Positions 13,121 through 24,622 of a stretch of DNA of 24,622 bases are shown here, one piece after another. The notes under the pieces are model-generated. The model was given only the letters and a program-made list of their open reading frames with translations, ran no database searches and was not told the origin of the DNA. The stretch is taken from the NCBI GenBank assembly GCA_046154695.1, contig JBJXFI010000372.1:1-24622 (forward strand), given 5' to 3'. This stretch comes from DALYLB01 sp046154695. GTDB lineage: Bacteria > Acidobacteriota > Blastocatellia > RBC074. Every line of letters starts with the position of its first letter. Positions within the stretch are counted from its first letter, which is position 1. Position numbers and translations under genes: made by a program.

Positions 13121-14104
13121 ATGCGAACCTCACGAAGATTCTCCTCACTGATGCTGATCCTGGGAGCCCTCGTATTATTTGCGGCCGCGGCGCTGGCGGC
13201 CGATCCCGGCCAGCCGTTTCCGGCCGATTCTCAGATCAGTTCTCAGAAGGCGGGCTCGATCCTCATCTACAATATCTACTCATCGAGCACGACCAGCCCG
13301 GCGGCTGAAAACACGCGCATCAGCATTACGAATACATCGACGACCAGATCGGCGTTTGTCCACCTGTTCTTCATCGATGGCGCCTCCTGCAGCCCGGCGG
13401 ACAGCATCCTCTGCCTGACGCCGAACCAGACGTCCAGCTTTCGCGCTTCTGATTTCGATCCGGGCACGATGGGCTACATCGTCGCGGTTGCCGTCGACAA
13501 CAACGGATGCCCGGTCAAGCACAACTTTCTGATCGGCGATGAGTACATCAAGTTCTCGACCGGCCACGCCGCCAACCTCGGCGCCGAGGCGATCGCCGCC
13601 ATCGACGTCCCGGTCTGCGATGACACGACGGTCGTGGCCACGCTCAATTTCAATGGCGTGCAGTACAATGCGCTTCCGGCGGTTCTCGCGGCCGACAGCA
13701 TCCCGAGCCGGATTGACGGCAACGACACGATGCTCGTCATCAATCGCGTGTCGGGCAACATGGCGCTCGGCGCCGACGCGATCGGCTCGCTCTTCGGCAT
13801 CCTCTATAACGACGCCGAGAACGCCTACAGCTATCAGCTCAACACCTCGCAGTGCCAGTTGAAGTTCAGCCTGACCAACACCGTTCCGCGCACCGCGCCG
13901 CGCTTCACCAACGTGATCCCGGCCGGCCGCACGGGCTGGACGAAGTTCTGGTCCTTCGCGGGCGCGCCGCTGGTCGGCTCGATCATCAACTTCAACGCGG
14001 CCGCTTCGGCCTCGTCCACGGCCTTCAATTCAGGCCACAACCTCCACAAACTTCGCCTGACGACCTCCAGCATCAGCATTCCGGTCTTCCCGCCGAACTG
14101 CTAA
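13121..14104 (+). CDS. Exported six-cysteine protein of unknown function
   Basis: 327 residues starting with a classical signal peptide: basic MRTSRR, a hydrophobic core (about 8-24), and a likely signal peptidase I site after ALA (about 26/27). The mature protein is rich in Ser, Thr, Asn and Ala, with predicted beta-strand character and no further membrane segment. It has six cysteines (90, 98, 130, 166, 245, 327), an even number compatible with disulfides. Blocks such as TRISITNTS (65-73), HLFFIDGASC (81-90), CLTPNQTSSFRASDFDPGT (98-116) and GHAANLGAEA (148-157) look like conserved family motifs that I associate from memory with secreted proteins of Acidobacteriota; I cannot give a function. 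An alternative ATG at 13112 adds three residues. The gene stands alone with a strong terminator 46 bases after the stop. Confidence 0.85.
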   Translation: MRTSRRFSSLMLILGALVLFAAAALAADPGQPFPADSQISSQKAGSILIYNIYSSSTTSPAAENTRISITNTSTTRSAFVHLFFIDGASCSPADSILCLTPNQTSSFRASDFDPGTMGYIVAVAVDNNGCPVKHNFLIGDEYIKFSTGHAANLGAEAIAAIDVPVCDDTTVVATLNFNGVQYNALPAVLAADSIPSRIDGNDTMLVINRVSGNMALGADAIGSLFGILYNDAENAYSYQLNTSQCQLKFSLTNTVPRTAPRFTNVIPAGRTGWTKFWSFAGAPLVGSIINFNAAASASSTAFNSGHNLHKLRLTTSSISIPVFPPNC

Positions 14105-14150
14105 GCACACAAACACACACACTCGCAGAGAGCATCCCCCTGGTGAATCA

Positions 14151-14178
14151 GGCCGGTCCAGATGGACCGGCCTTTTTT
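14151..14178 (+). terminator. Intrinsic terminator after the exported-protein gene
   Basis: A perfect 9-bp GC-rich stem (GGCCGGTCC at 14151-14159 with GGACCGGCC at 14164-14172) with a 4-base AGAT loop is followed by six T (14173-14178). This is a textbook Rho-independent terminator on the + strand, 46 bases after the stop codon at 14104. Confidence 0.92.
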
Positions 14179-14259
14179 CATGCGCCGTCGCCTCGCGGGC
14201 GAGATGCTTCCCGGAAAGGCTTTCGTTCGTTATGCGGAGAGGCCCGCGCATCTGAGAAT

Positions 14260-14284
14260 GGGCGATAAATGAAATTTATCGCCC
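14260..14284. repeat. Perfect 11-bp palindrome with 3-base loop
   Basis: GGGCGATAAAT (14260-14270) and ATTTATCGCCC (14274-14284) are exact reverse complements around GAA. An AT-rich tract (GATAAAATTAAATGATTGG) follows directly, with a weak -35-like TTGGAC at 14300-14305. It may be an operator-like site or a weak terminator; there is no clear T-run. Confidence 0.55.
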
Positions 14285-14441
14285 GATAAAATTAAATGAT
14301 TGGACAAACCAAGTCGCGAGCCTCTATCCTTCCAGGTGCATCAGGCTATCCAGCATCTCCAAAAATGAAGCGCATGCCTCCGACATCGAGAAGGGATGTT
14401 CGGTAGGCGCGGCGTCTCTACAAAAAAAACTATAGAAATCG

Positions 14442-14663
14442 ATGATGAAGTCGCGGGTTGCGAGTGACAAGATGGGAGCGGGGAATCGGCGAGGGGGCGC
14501 GACGGCGTCTGGATCGCGGGATTCGCGGCTCGTCATTTCGTCGAAGCTCGCATCGGCCGCGGAGGCGGCACGGGCCTCGATTCTCCGGCTCCCGCTGACG
14601 GCGGGAAGCAGGATCACGGGAAAAGCGGCAAAACGAATCTACAGCGCTGGCGGCAACAGTTGA
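14442..14663 (+). CDS. Possible small basic protein (doubtful)
   Basis: A 73-codon frame in an otherwise unexplained stretch. The predicted product is Arg/Lys/Ser/Ala-rich and strongly basic, with high G+C at third codon positions like nearby genes, and its stop lies 32 bases before a strong + strand terminator (14696-14735), so some + strand transcript probably ends there. Against it: it starts with two ATGs without any Shine-Dalgarno sequence, has no recognisable domain, and an equally long frame (97 codons, 14324-14617) lies on the opposite strand, also with high GC3. It may instead be the non-coding leader of the glutamate synthase gene. Treat as a hypothesis. Confidence 0.2.
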   Translation: MMKSRVASDKMGAGNRRGGATASGSRDSRLVISSKLASAAEAARASILRLPLTAGSRITGKAAKRIYSAGGNS

Positions 14664-14695
14664 CTCCGGAACCAGAAGAGAAGAAGCGACGGAAG

Positions 14696-14735
14696 AAGCC
14701 CCAGCGAGAAGAAACGGAACTCGCTGGGGCTTTTT
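14696..14735 (+). terminator. Intrinsic terminator or attenuator before the glutamate synthase gene
   Basis: AAGCCCCAGCGAG (14696-14708) pairs perfectly with CTCGCTGGGGCTT (14720-14732) across an 11-base purine-rich loop; five T (14731-14735) close the structure, the first two shared with the stem. It is oriented to stop + strand transcription 91 bases before the glutamate synthase start. Upstream, CGCTGG (14645-14650) could pair with CCAGCG (14701-14706) and compete with the stem, which is the layout of a transcription attenuator. That last point is inference. Confidence 0.88.
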
Positions 14736-14825
14736 CGTGGGCGGAATAAAGAAATGGATGGAGATCATCGGGCGGGCGAGCGGCGGGAAAACCGGGAGAA
14801 CCGGCACAAGAAGAATAAGGACAGA

Positions 14826-19661
<4,836 letters not shown>

Positions 19662-19784
19662 CGGCCAATCCGGGTTGAAGCGCGAAGGGCGCGCATTTCC
19701 AGTAACTTGAGATCGAGGCGCCGCGGGCGTAAGGCAGGCAGGGGCTATCTCTCAGCAACCCGGGCGGGAGGTTCTCTTCAGTTG

Positions 19785-20162
19785 TTATGTAATGGGCAGG
19801 AATGTGATGCGGTCTGTAAATTCACCATCGAGTGCGGCGAAAGCGATCAGAATCAACTCGTCGATCAATTGGCCGATATTCAAGTCCGCGCCGATCGTGA
19901 AAATGCCCGGCATGTGATGGCCTGCGGCTAAATGATCGGCCAAATGATTGGGCATCGAACGGCGATTATTTGTCACGAGCACAAAATCGTGGGAATCACA
20001 CCACAACAAAATGTCGGGATCGGGAGTGCCTTTCGGAGGCGCATCAGGATCGCCAATCGCCCAGACCTCCATTACGGCGGCCGAAAAGAGGATTTCAGCA
20101 CGGCGCAGAATTTGAGCGCGGTATGTCAGAGGGATGTGCTCATCCAACAGGTACTTGAGCAT
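19785..20162 (-). CDS. DUF5615-type PIN-like protein (probable toxin)
   Basis: 125 residues. It begins KYLLDEHIP (D7, E8), the acidic start typical of DUF5615 PIN-like proteins, followed by TPDPDILLWCDSHDFVLVT (46-64), where the aspartates at 48 and 50 and the H-D-F block are usual. The position that is often acidic after the last strand reads NNRRS (65-69), so one expected metal ligand may be absent or shifted. Family members are the putative ribonuclease partner of DUF433 proteins in VapBC-like toxin-antitoxin pairs. Its first 23 bases overlap the end of the DUF433 gene, which implies translational coupling. The G+C content looks lower than in flanking genes, in line with horizontal acquisition. 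The family call is good; toxicity is inferred. Confidence 0.75.
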   Translation of the reverse strand: MLKYLLDEHIPLTYRAQILRRAEILFSAAVMEVWAIGDPDAPPKGTPDPDILLWCDSHDFVLVTNNRRSMPNHLADHLAAGHHMPGIFTIGADLNIGQLIDELILIAFAALDGEFTDRITFLPIT

Positions 20163-20493
20163 TGCTTTCCACAGGCTGTGAAGACGGCTGCGCTTTCAAC
20201 TCGCGCAATCTGGCGATGGCAGGCGAGGGATTGAGCGCCTGTTCCTGGCGCATTGAACGGCTCCATTCCAGCCAATCGGCAACATATTTCGATATGGCCT
20301 CCCGATTGCGCAGGTAATAAAGAATCGTCGCATAGACCTGTTCGAGCGTCACCGTGTGAAAGCGCGCGGCGATCTCTTCCGGTGCGCGCCCGCGATGCAG
20401 ATATTCGTACAGGATGCTTTCGATTCCGATTCGCGTCCCTTTCAATCGGATGTCATCCGGGCGCAAAAAATCAAAATAAACTTCGAAGTTCAT
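20140..20493 (-). CDS. DUF433 protein (probable antitoxin)
   Basis: 117 residues from the preferred start. The DUF433 core is visible: DIRLKGTRIGIESILYEYL (about 14-32) followed by RAPEEIAARF and LEQVYATILYYLRN, a small helix-turn-helix-like fold. The tail (from about 78) is polar and probably flexible, as in antitoxins that wrap their toxin. The ATG at 20493 has GGAG eight bases upstream (20502-20505); the upstream ATG at 20499 is only two bases from it and less likely. It lies first in the pair, with its end overlapping the DUF5615 gene by 23 bases, the normal antitoxin-first order. Antitoxin function and autoregulation are inferred from family association only. Confidence 0.75.
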   Translation of the reverse strand: MNFEVYFDFLRPDDIRLKGTRIGIESILYEYLHRGRAPEEIAARFHTVTLEQVYATILYYLRNREAISKYVADWLEWSRSMRQEQALNPSPAIARLRELKAQPSSQPVESNAQVPVG

Positions 20494-20683
20494 ACTCATC
20501 GCTCCATTTCGTATTTATTCTACATCCTCGCTTCCAGTATTCCCAAACAGATCGACGTTTGGATTGTTCCGCGATATGTGATTCACGGCGGTGGAGGGAT
20601 CCGTGCATCTCTCCTTCCGTTCGTGGTACATTTCGGCCGCTTCTCTTGATCAACCGAAAATCCAACATCGAAAGGAACCGCGA

Positions 20684-21898
20684 ATGACCCTGCGAATGGC
20701 TCTCGCTGTCTTGTTGCTGTCGTTTTTCTCCGCCTCGATCGGTGCACAGGAGGCCCCGCTGACCGTGCATTCCGTGGAGCGCGCGCTGGCGGCGAATCCG
20801 AAAGGGGCGGAGGCCGAATCGCTCGCGCAGCGCATACGCGCCTATTTCGGACCGGATATCGCGAACCTGGCCCGGCCCGCCGCTCCCAAGATCGATGAGC
20901 TTACGGTCGCGTGGGCGATCGAGGCGCCGAACACCGCCGCCCCGCCGAGAATCGTTTCCGATCAAACCCAGTTCTCGTTTCCGCTCAAGCGCGTGGGCGA
21001 AACCAATGTCTATGCGGGCGTCAGGCATTTCGGGTGGGGGAATGCCGTGCGCTGGCAGTACGACGTGGACGGGCGCCGGGCCGCCGCCGGGAACGGCCAG
21101 TTGGAGGTTTACACTGTTCACCCCGACAGCCGGGAGCAGGCCGGCGTGCCGAAGGGCAAGCTGACCCAGATGCCGAAATGGACGAGCAAAATCTTCGCGG
21201 ACACGACGCGCGACTGGTGGGTCTACGTTCCGGCGCAATACAGACCCGAGACGCCGGCCTGCGTGATGGTTTTTCAGGATGGGCAGAACGCCAGGAACTA
21301 CGCGCCGGTCGTCTTCGACAATCTGATCGCGAAGGGCGACATGCCGGTGACGGTGGGGATCTTTCTCGCGCCGGGGATGCGCGCCGACGGCCGGGCGAAT
21401 CGCAGCTTCGAATACGACACACTCTCGGATCAGTACGCGCGGTTTCTGCTCGAAGAGATTCTCCCCGAGGTCGAAAAGACGACGAAGCTGCGCCGCGACG
21501 CGGCGAGCCGCGCGATCGGCGGCATCAGCAGCGGCGGCATCTGCGCATGGACGGTCGCCTGGGAGCGCCCGGACGAGTTCAGCAAGGTCCTGTCCTGGGT
21601 CGGCAGCTTCACGAACATCGCCGCCGGGCCGACGGTGCGCGCGGGCGGTCATAACTACGAGGCGATGATCCGCAAGACGCCGAAGAAGCCGATTCGCATC
21701 TTCATGCAGGACGGCGAGAACGACCTCGACAACGCGAACGGCAACTGGCCGCTGGCCAATCTGACGCTGGCGAAATCGCTGCAGTTCGCGGGCTACGATT
21801 ACAAGTTCGAGTACGGTCATGGGTTTCACAGCGACCGGCACGGCCGCGCGATCCTGCCCGATTCACTGCGGTGGCTGTGGCGGGATTACAAACCGTAA
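20684..21898 (+). CDS. Exported alpha/beta-hydrolase esterase (enterochelin-esterase-like)
   Basis: 404 residues with a signal peptide (MTLRMALAVLLLSFFSASIG, cleaved near 21-22). An N-terminal region of about 150 residues resembles the all-beta domain that precedes the catalytic domain in Fes/IroE-like and some CE1 esterases. The catalytic domain runs from DWWVYVPAQY (177-186) with VMVFQDGQN, a nucleophile elbow GGISSGG (279-285, S282), a probable acid in QDGENDLD (D343 or D347) and a probable histidine in GHGFHS (H379 or H382). The start at 20684 has AAAGGA seven bases upstream (20671-20676) and begins the signal peptide; the frame stays open to 20591. Possible substrates are ferric siderophore esters, feruloyl esters or other carbohydrate esters. 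It is divergent from the toxin-antitoxin pair. Confidence 0.85.
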   Translation: MTLRMALAVLLLSFFSASIGAQEAPLTVHSVERALAANPKGAEAESLAQRIRAYFGPDIANLARPAAPKIDELTVAWAIEAPNTAAPPRIVSDQTQFSFPLKRVGETNVYAGVRHFGWGNAVRWQYDVDGRRAAAGNGQLEVYTVHPDSREQAGVPKGKLTQMPKWTSKIFADTTRDWWVYVPAQYRPETPACVMVFQDGQNARNYAPVVFDNLIAKGDMPVTVGIFLAPGMRADGRANRSFEYDTLSDQYARFLLEEILPEVEKTTKLRRDAASRAIGGISSGGICAWTVAWERPDEFSKVLSWVGSFTNIAAGPTVRAGGHNYEAMIRKTPKKPIRIFMQDGENDLDNANGNWPLANLTLAKSLQFAGYDYKFEYGHGFHSDRHGRAILPDSLRWLWRDYKP

Positions 21899-21969
21899 GC
21901 GGTTGAGCGACGAGATACGAATCTTCTTCATGCCGCGCAGTTACGAATTCTTTTGGGTTTTGCGCGCCT

Positions 21970-22102
21970 CCGCGCCCGGAGCCTGCGAAGCAGGTGGCAG
22001 AATGTAGCCCCGGCTGGAGCGAGGCAACGCCGAGCGGAACCCGGGGTGTGGGCTTCACCCCAGGCTACACGCTGCCGCCCGCTTCGCAGGCTGGGGGCGC
22101 GG
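21970..22102. repeat. Long inverted repeat (AGCCTGCGAAGC-type element)
   Basis: Left arm 21970-22010 and right arm 22062-22102 are reverse complements at 34 of 41 positions, with AGCCTGCGAAGC and GTAGCC exact in both. The 51-base loop contains GGAGCGAGGCAACGCCGAGC and a smaller stem (GTGTGGGCTTCACCCC), a composition I recall from dispersed intergenic elements in several soil and water bacteria. It lies between the convergent ends of two esterase genes, so it might also serve as a transcription barrier, but there is no T-run. Confidence 0.8.
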
Positions 22103-22119
22103 TGTTTGCGAGCGGGCGC

Positions 22120-23016
22120 TCACCGTTCCCCCAGCCGCGCGCGCGTGAACGCGCCGATGCGGGCGAGGGCGTCTCGCCCCTCGGCGAGCATCGGGTGGAA
22201 GTAATGCCAGACGTGAACCATGTCGTCCCAGACTTCGAGGTGGGACGCGACGCCCGCGGCCCGCGCGCGGGCGTCGAGCTGTAGGGCGTCGTCGAGCAGC
22301 ACCTCATCGGTTCCGACGTGAATGAGCAGCGGCGGCAGTCCCGCGAGGTCGGCGAAAAGGGGGGAGGCCAGCGGCGCGCGGGGCTCCTGTCCCTGCAGGT
22401 AGGCCGCGGCCATCTCGTTCAACCGGTCGCGCGACAGGATCGGATCGACGGCGGCGCGTGTCTCGTAGGATTCGGCGCCGTTCGTCAGATCGGCCCAGGG
22501 CGAGAGGCAGATTCCGGCGGCCGGCAGCGGAAGCCCGCGATCGCGCAGCGCCAGCATCAAGGCCACCGTCAGCCCGCCGCCCGCCGAGTCTCCCGCGATC
22601 ACGAGGCGATTCGCCGGGAGCCCCTGTCCCAGCAGCCACTCGAACGCGCGCGCGGCGTCCTCGACCGCGGCCGGAAACGGATGCTCCGGCCCGAGGCGGT
22701 AATCCGGCGCAAGCGCCGGAAGACCCGTCGCCGCGGCGATTCCCGCGATCAGATGGCGGTGCGAGATGGGCGAGCCCAGCATATACCCGCCGCCGTGCAG
22801 GTAGAACATCGCCGCGTCCGCCGCCGCGTCCGCCGCCCGAAACCAACAGGACGGGACGCCGCTCGCCATCGCCTCCTCGATCGAGACGCCCTCGGGCAGG
22901 GCGAATTGCCGCCCCTGCTCATCGAAACTCAGGCGCGCCTCCGCCAGGCTCAATGTCTTTCGATCCGGCTGGCTCGCCAACAATTCCCGCACCAGTCTGA
23001 TATCACCGCTGCTCAC
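22120..23016 (-). CDS. Alpha/beta-hydrolase of the hormone-sensitive-lipase family
   Basis: 298 residues, no signal peptide seen. The HSL-family (bacterial lipase family IV) marks are present: the oxyanion motif HGGGY (74-78), the nucleophile elbow GDSAGGG (142-148, S144), TDEVLLDD (D237) and the histidine in MVHVWHYF (H268). This makes a short-chain carboxylesterase likely, with an unknown substrate. The GTG start at 23016 is preferred: GGGGA lies seven bases upstream and the protein then begins in the conserved part; the frame is open to 23064, which would add 16 atypical residues. It follows the tannase-like gene by 61 bases on the same strand, so they may be an operon. The convergent neighbour is an exported esterase. 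Confidence 0.85.
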   Translation of the reverse strand: MSSGDIRLVRELLASQPDRKTLSLAEARLSFDEQGRQFALPEGVSIEEAMASGVPSCWFRAADAAADAAMFYLHGGGYMLGSPISHRHLIAGIAAATGLPALAPDYRLGPEHPFPAAVEDAARAFEWLLGQGLPANRLVIAGDSAGGGLTVALMLALRDRGLPLPAAGICLSPWADLTNGAESYETRAAVDPILSRDRLNEMAAAYLQGQEPRAPLASPLFADLAGLPPLLIHVGTDEVLLDDALQLDARARAAGVASHLEVWDDMVHVWHYFHPMLAEGRDALARIGAFTRARLGER

Positions 23017-23077
23017 GCTCGCATCCCCGGAATATCTGTGCGGCCGGTTTCCAGCCAGCCGCACATCGGTGTTGCTC

Positions 23078-24622
23078 CTATTTCCGCTTCGACGGAGCGG
23101 TCTCCGCCTCGCAGGTGAAGTTGGCCGCGTCGTTCGTGCTTCCGCTGCCCTTGTGCCGGGCCACTTGCGGATAGGGGCAGAGCGGCCGCGTGCGAACCAG
23201 CGTGGGCGAGATCCGCTTCGATGCGATGATGCGGTCGGGGACGCGGCCCTCCTCGACCCATTTTTCGAGCGCCAGCGTCATATCTTGTTCGGGATCGGAC
23301 TGGCCGCTGGTGACCGTCGAGCCGAACTGGCTGGGGCCGGGACCTCCGCCGCAATGCTGCATGCCCGGCACCATGAAGAGGCGCATGAACGCCTTCGATT
23401 CCCGCGGTCCCAGTTTCGCCGCCACGCTGTTGTAATAATTGATTGTGTTGCCGGGCGGCAGCGCCGCGTCGTTCCATCCATGATAGAGGATCAGTTTTCC
23501 GCCCCGCGCCTTGAAGGGGCGCAGATCGGCGTTCGTCGCATTGATCGCCGAGGCCAGCTTCTCGTCCGCCAGCCTGCCGTCCTCGTCGAGGCGGAAGGTT
23601 TTGTAGTCCCATGCGGGATTGTTGTGGACCATGTTCATGAACGCCTGCGTCGCGAAGAAGAACTGTAATGCCTTGGTGGGAGAGGTCCCCGTGATCCAGC
23701 CGGTCCAGCCGCCCGGTCCGGTCTCGCCGCCCGGCACGAACCCGGGAACGACCTGCCGTCCCTTTGCGTTTCGCGGTCCGGCATAGATCTTTTTCAGCGC
23801 ATCGACCTGCTTCGCGGTCAGGCATTCGTCGGACTCCGCGCCCTTGCAGAGCAGGACCGCCGGATCGAAGCCGCATTTTGTGGGGTCATCGAGGACGCCG
23901 TCGGCCACGCCATCCCGAGCGTCGCACCCGGCCAGGGCGGCCGCCTCGATCGCCTTCAACTTGCCCGGCGGGATATACCCGGCGGGATCCCCGGCCGTCA
24001 GCTGCATATTCCAGGCGAAGCCCGTCAGGATGTGCGTGAAATCGTTGGCGGGCGCGCCCGCGATAATGCCGTCGTAATCGTTCGGATACCGCTGGGCCTC
24101 CATCAGCGCCTGCCGCCCGCCGTTCGAGCAGCTGCTGAAATAGGAGCGCTTCGGCCCATCGCCATAGAACGCCTTGACGATCGCCTTCGACTTTTCCGTC
24201 ATCTCGTGGATCGCCCGGTGGCCGTAATCGACGATCTTCTCGGGATGCCCGAGCGCCCATGAGGCGTCTCCGCCGGTGTGTCCGGTGTCGGTCGATGCCG
24301 TTGCGTAATTGCGCGCCAGCGCGCCCGCCATGCCCGCATACGAGATCGAGCCGGCGAACCCGCCATTGCCGATGCCATGGAACCTGCCGTTCCATCCCGC
24401 GGCCGGCATCCATACCTCGAATTTGATCTCGGAATCGCCGGTCGGCCGGATGACCCCGGCCACCCGGCAAATGGCGGGCAGGTCCTTGTATGTCGCCGAG
24501 CCGCCCGACGGCAGCTTGAGAGCGCCCGCCGCCACGGATTCCGCAATCGTGATCGTCGTGTTCGGCAGCGTGATCTCTCGCAGGCTCTCGCAGGTCGCGG
24601 CCCTCGCCGGCTGCGCGGCGAA
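23078..24622 (-). CDS. Tannase/feruloyl esterase family protein (5' end beyond window)
   Basis: The visible 514 codons stay open to the window edge, so the real start lies outside. The first visible residues (FAAQPARAATCESLREITLP) look like the end of a signal peptide and the mature N-terminus of the tannase family, showing that an in-frame GTG at 24535 is not the start. The catalytic CS-D-HC arrangement is intact: SSCSNGG (S166 in the fragment, paired C165), WNDAALPP (D385) and QHCGGG (H423, C424), the two flanking cysteines being the family's conserved disulfide. A calcium-binding-like loop DARDGVADGVLDDP lies at 234-247. Members hydrolyse galloyl or feruloyl esters of plant phenolics and some other aromatic esters such as MHET; the substrate here is open. 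Export is expected. Confidence 0.93.
   Translation of the reverse strand, partial: FAAQPARAATCESLREITLPNTTITIAESVAAGALKLPSGGSATYKDLPAICRVAGVIRPTGDSEIKFEVWMPAAGWNGRFHGIGNGGFAGSISYAGMAGALARNYATASTDTGHTGGDASWALGHPEKIVDYGHRAIHEMTEKSKAIVKAFYGDGPKRSYFSSCSNGGRQALMEAQRYPNDYDGIIAGAPANDFTHILTGFAWNMQLTAGDPAGYIPPGKLKAIEAAALAGCDARDGVADGVLDDPTKCGFDPAVLLCKGAESDECLTAKQVDALKKIYAGPRNAKGRQVVPGFVPGGETGPGGWTGWITGTSPTKALQFFFATQAFMNMVHNNPAWDYKTFRLDEDGRLADEKLASAINATNADLRPFKARGGKLILYHGWNDAALPPGNTINYYNSVAAKLGPRESKAFMRLFMVPGMQHCGGGPGPSQFGSTVTSGQSDPEQDMTLALEKWVEEGRVPDRIIASKRISPTLVRTRPLCPYPQVARHKGSGSTNDAANFTCEAETAPSKRK

Noticed and set aside
14324..14617. A 97-codon minus-strand frame before the glutamate synthase gene
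   Set aside because: It has a GTG start without a Shine-Dalgarno sequence, no domain, and overlaps an equally doubtful + strand frame; the nearby terminator is oriented for + strand transcription.
19662..19784. Possible RNA or terminator between gltB and the DUF5615 gene
   Set aside because: No strong stem with a T-run and no known RNA motif was found in these 123 bases.

Overview
The window is GC-rich bacterial chromosome (by eye about 60% or more; I did not compute it) carrying mostly conserved housekeeping genes followed by a more variable stretch. The best taxonomic hint is the mix: RNase J, an unusual one-chain glutamate synthase-type protein, a tannase-family esterase, a small Cys-rich exported protein of a type I associate with Acidobacteriota (Blastocatellia-like), and long inverted-repeat elements between genes. 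I suggest Acidobacteriota or a similar soil lineage, with low confidence; there is no rRNA or tRNA gene in the window to settle it.

Layout. 1-290: a three-copy 12-base repeat, then a good sigma-70-type promoter. 291-5107 (+): alaS, an FtsX/MacB-type ABC permease without its ATPase, and a flippase-like (LPG synthase TM/UPF0104) membrane protein. 5108-5267: a long inverted repeat. 5268-7463 (+): a YdjC/HpnK-type deacetylase, then a fosmidomycin-resistance-like MFS transporter with its own promoter overlapping the deacetylase stop codon. 7494-12447 (+): ftsY, ribD, rsmA and RNase J (SRP targeting, riboflavin synthesis, ribosome maturation, RNA processing), closed by a perfect 23-bp hairpin. 12556-13120: an AT-richer gene-free stretch with a promoter-like site. 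13121-14104 (+): an exported six-cysteine protein with a strong terminator. 14179-14825: a poorly explained leader-like region with a second strong terminator just before the glutamate synthase gene (14826-19661, +). 19785-20493 (-): a DUF433/DUF5615 toxin-antitoxin-like pair of lower GC. 20684-24622: three unrelated alpha/beta-hydrolase esterases (one +, two -), the last being a tannase/feruloyl esterase whose start lies beyond the window.

How the genes may work together: the flippase-like protein, the carbohydrate deacetylase and the MFS exporter look like a small membrane-lipid or glycolipid handling group (both a flippase-like protein and an HpnK-type deacetylase occur in hopanoid gene clusters, but no squalene-hopene cyclase is seen here). 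The esterase group fits turnover of plant-derived esters. The most interesting non-coding observations are four distinct palindromic or inverted-repeat element types in the intergenic gaps, and a terminator placed between an unexplained leader and the glutamate synthase gene that could act as an attenuator. I found no CRISPR array, insertion sequence, or convincing wholly new multi-gene system.
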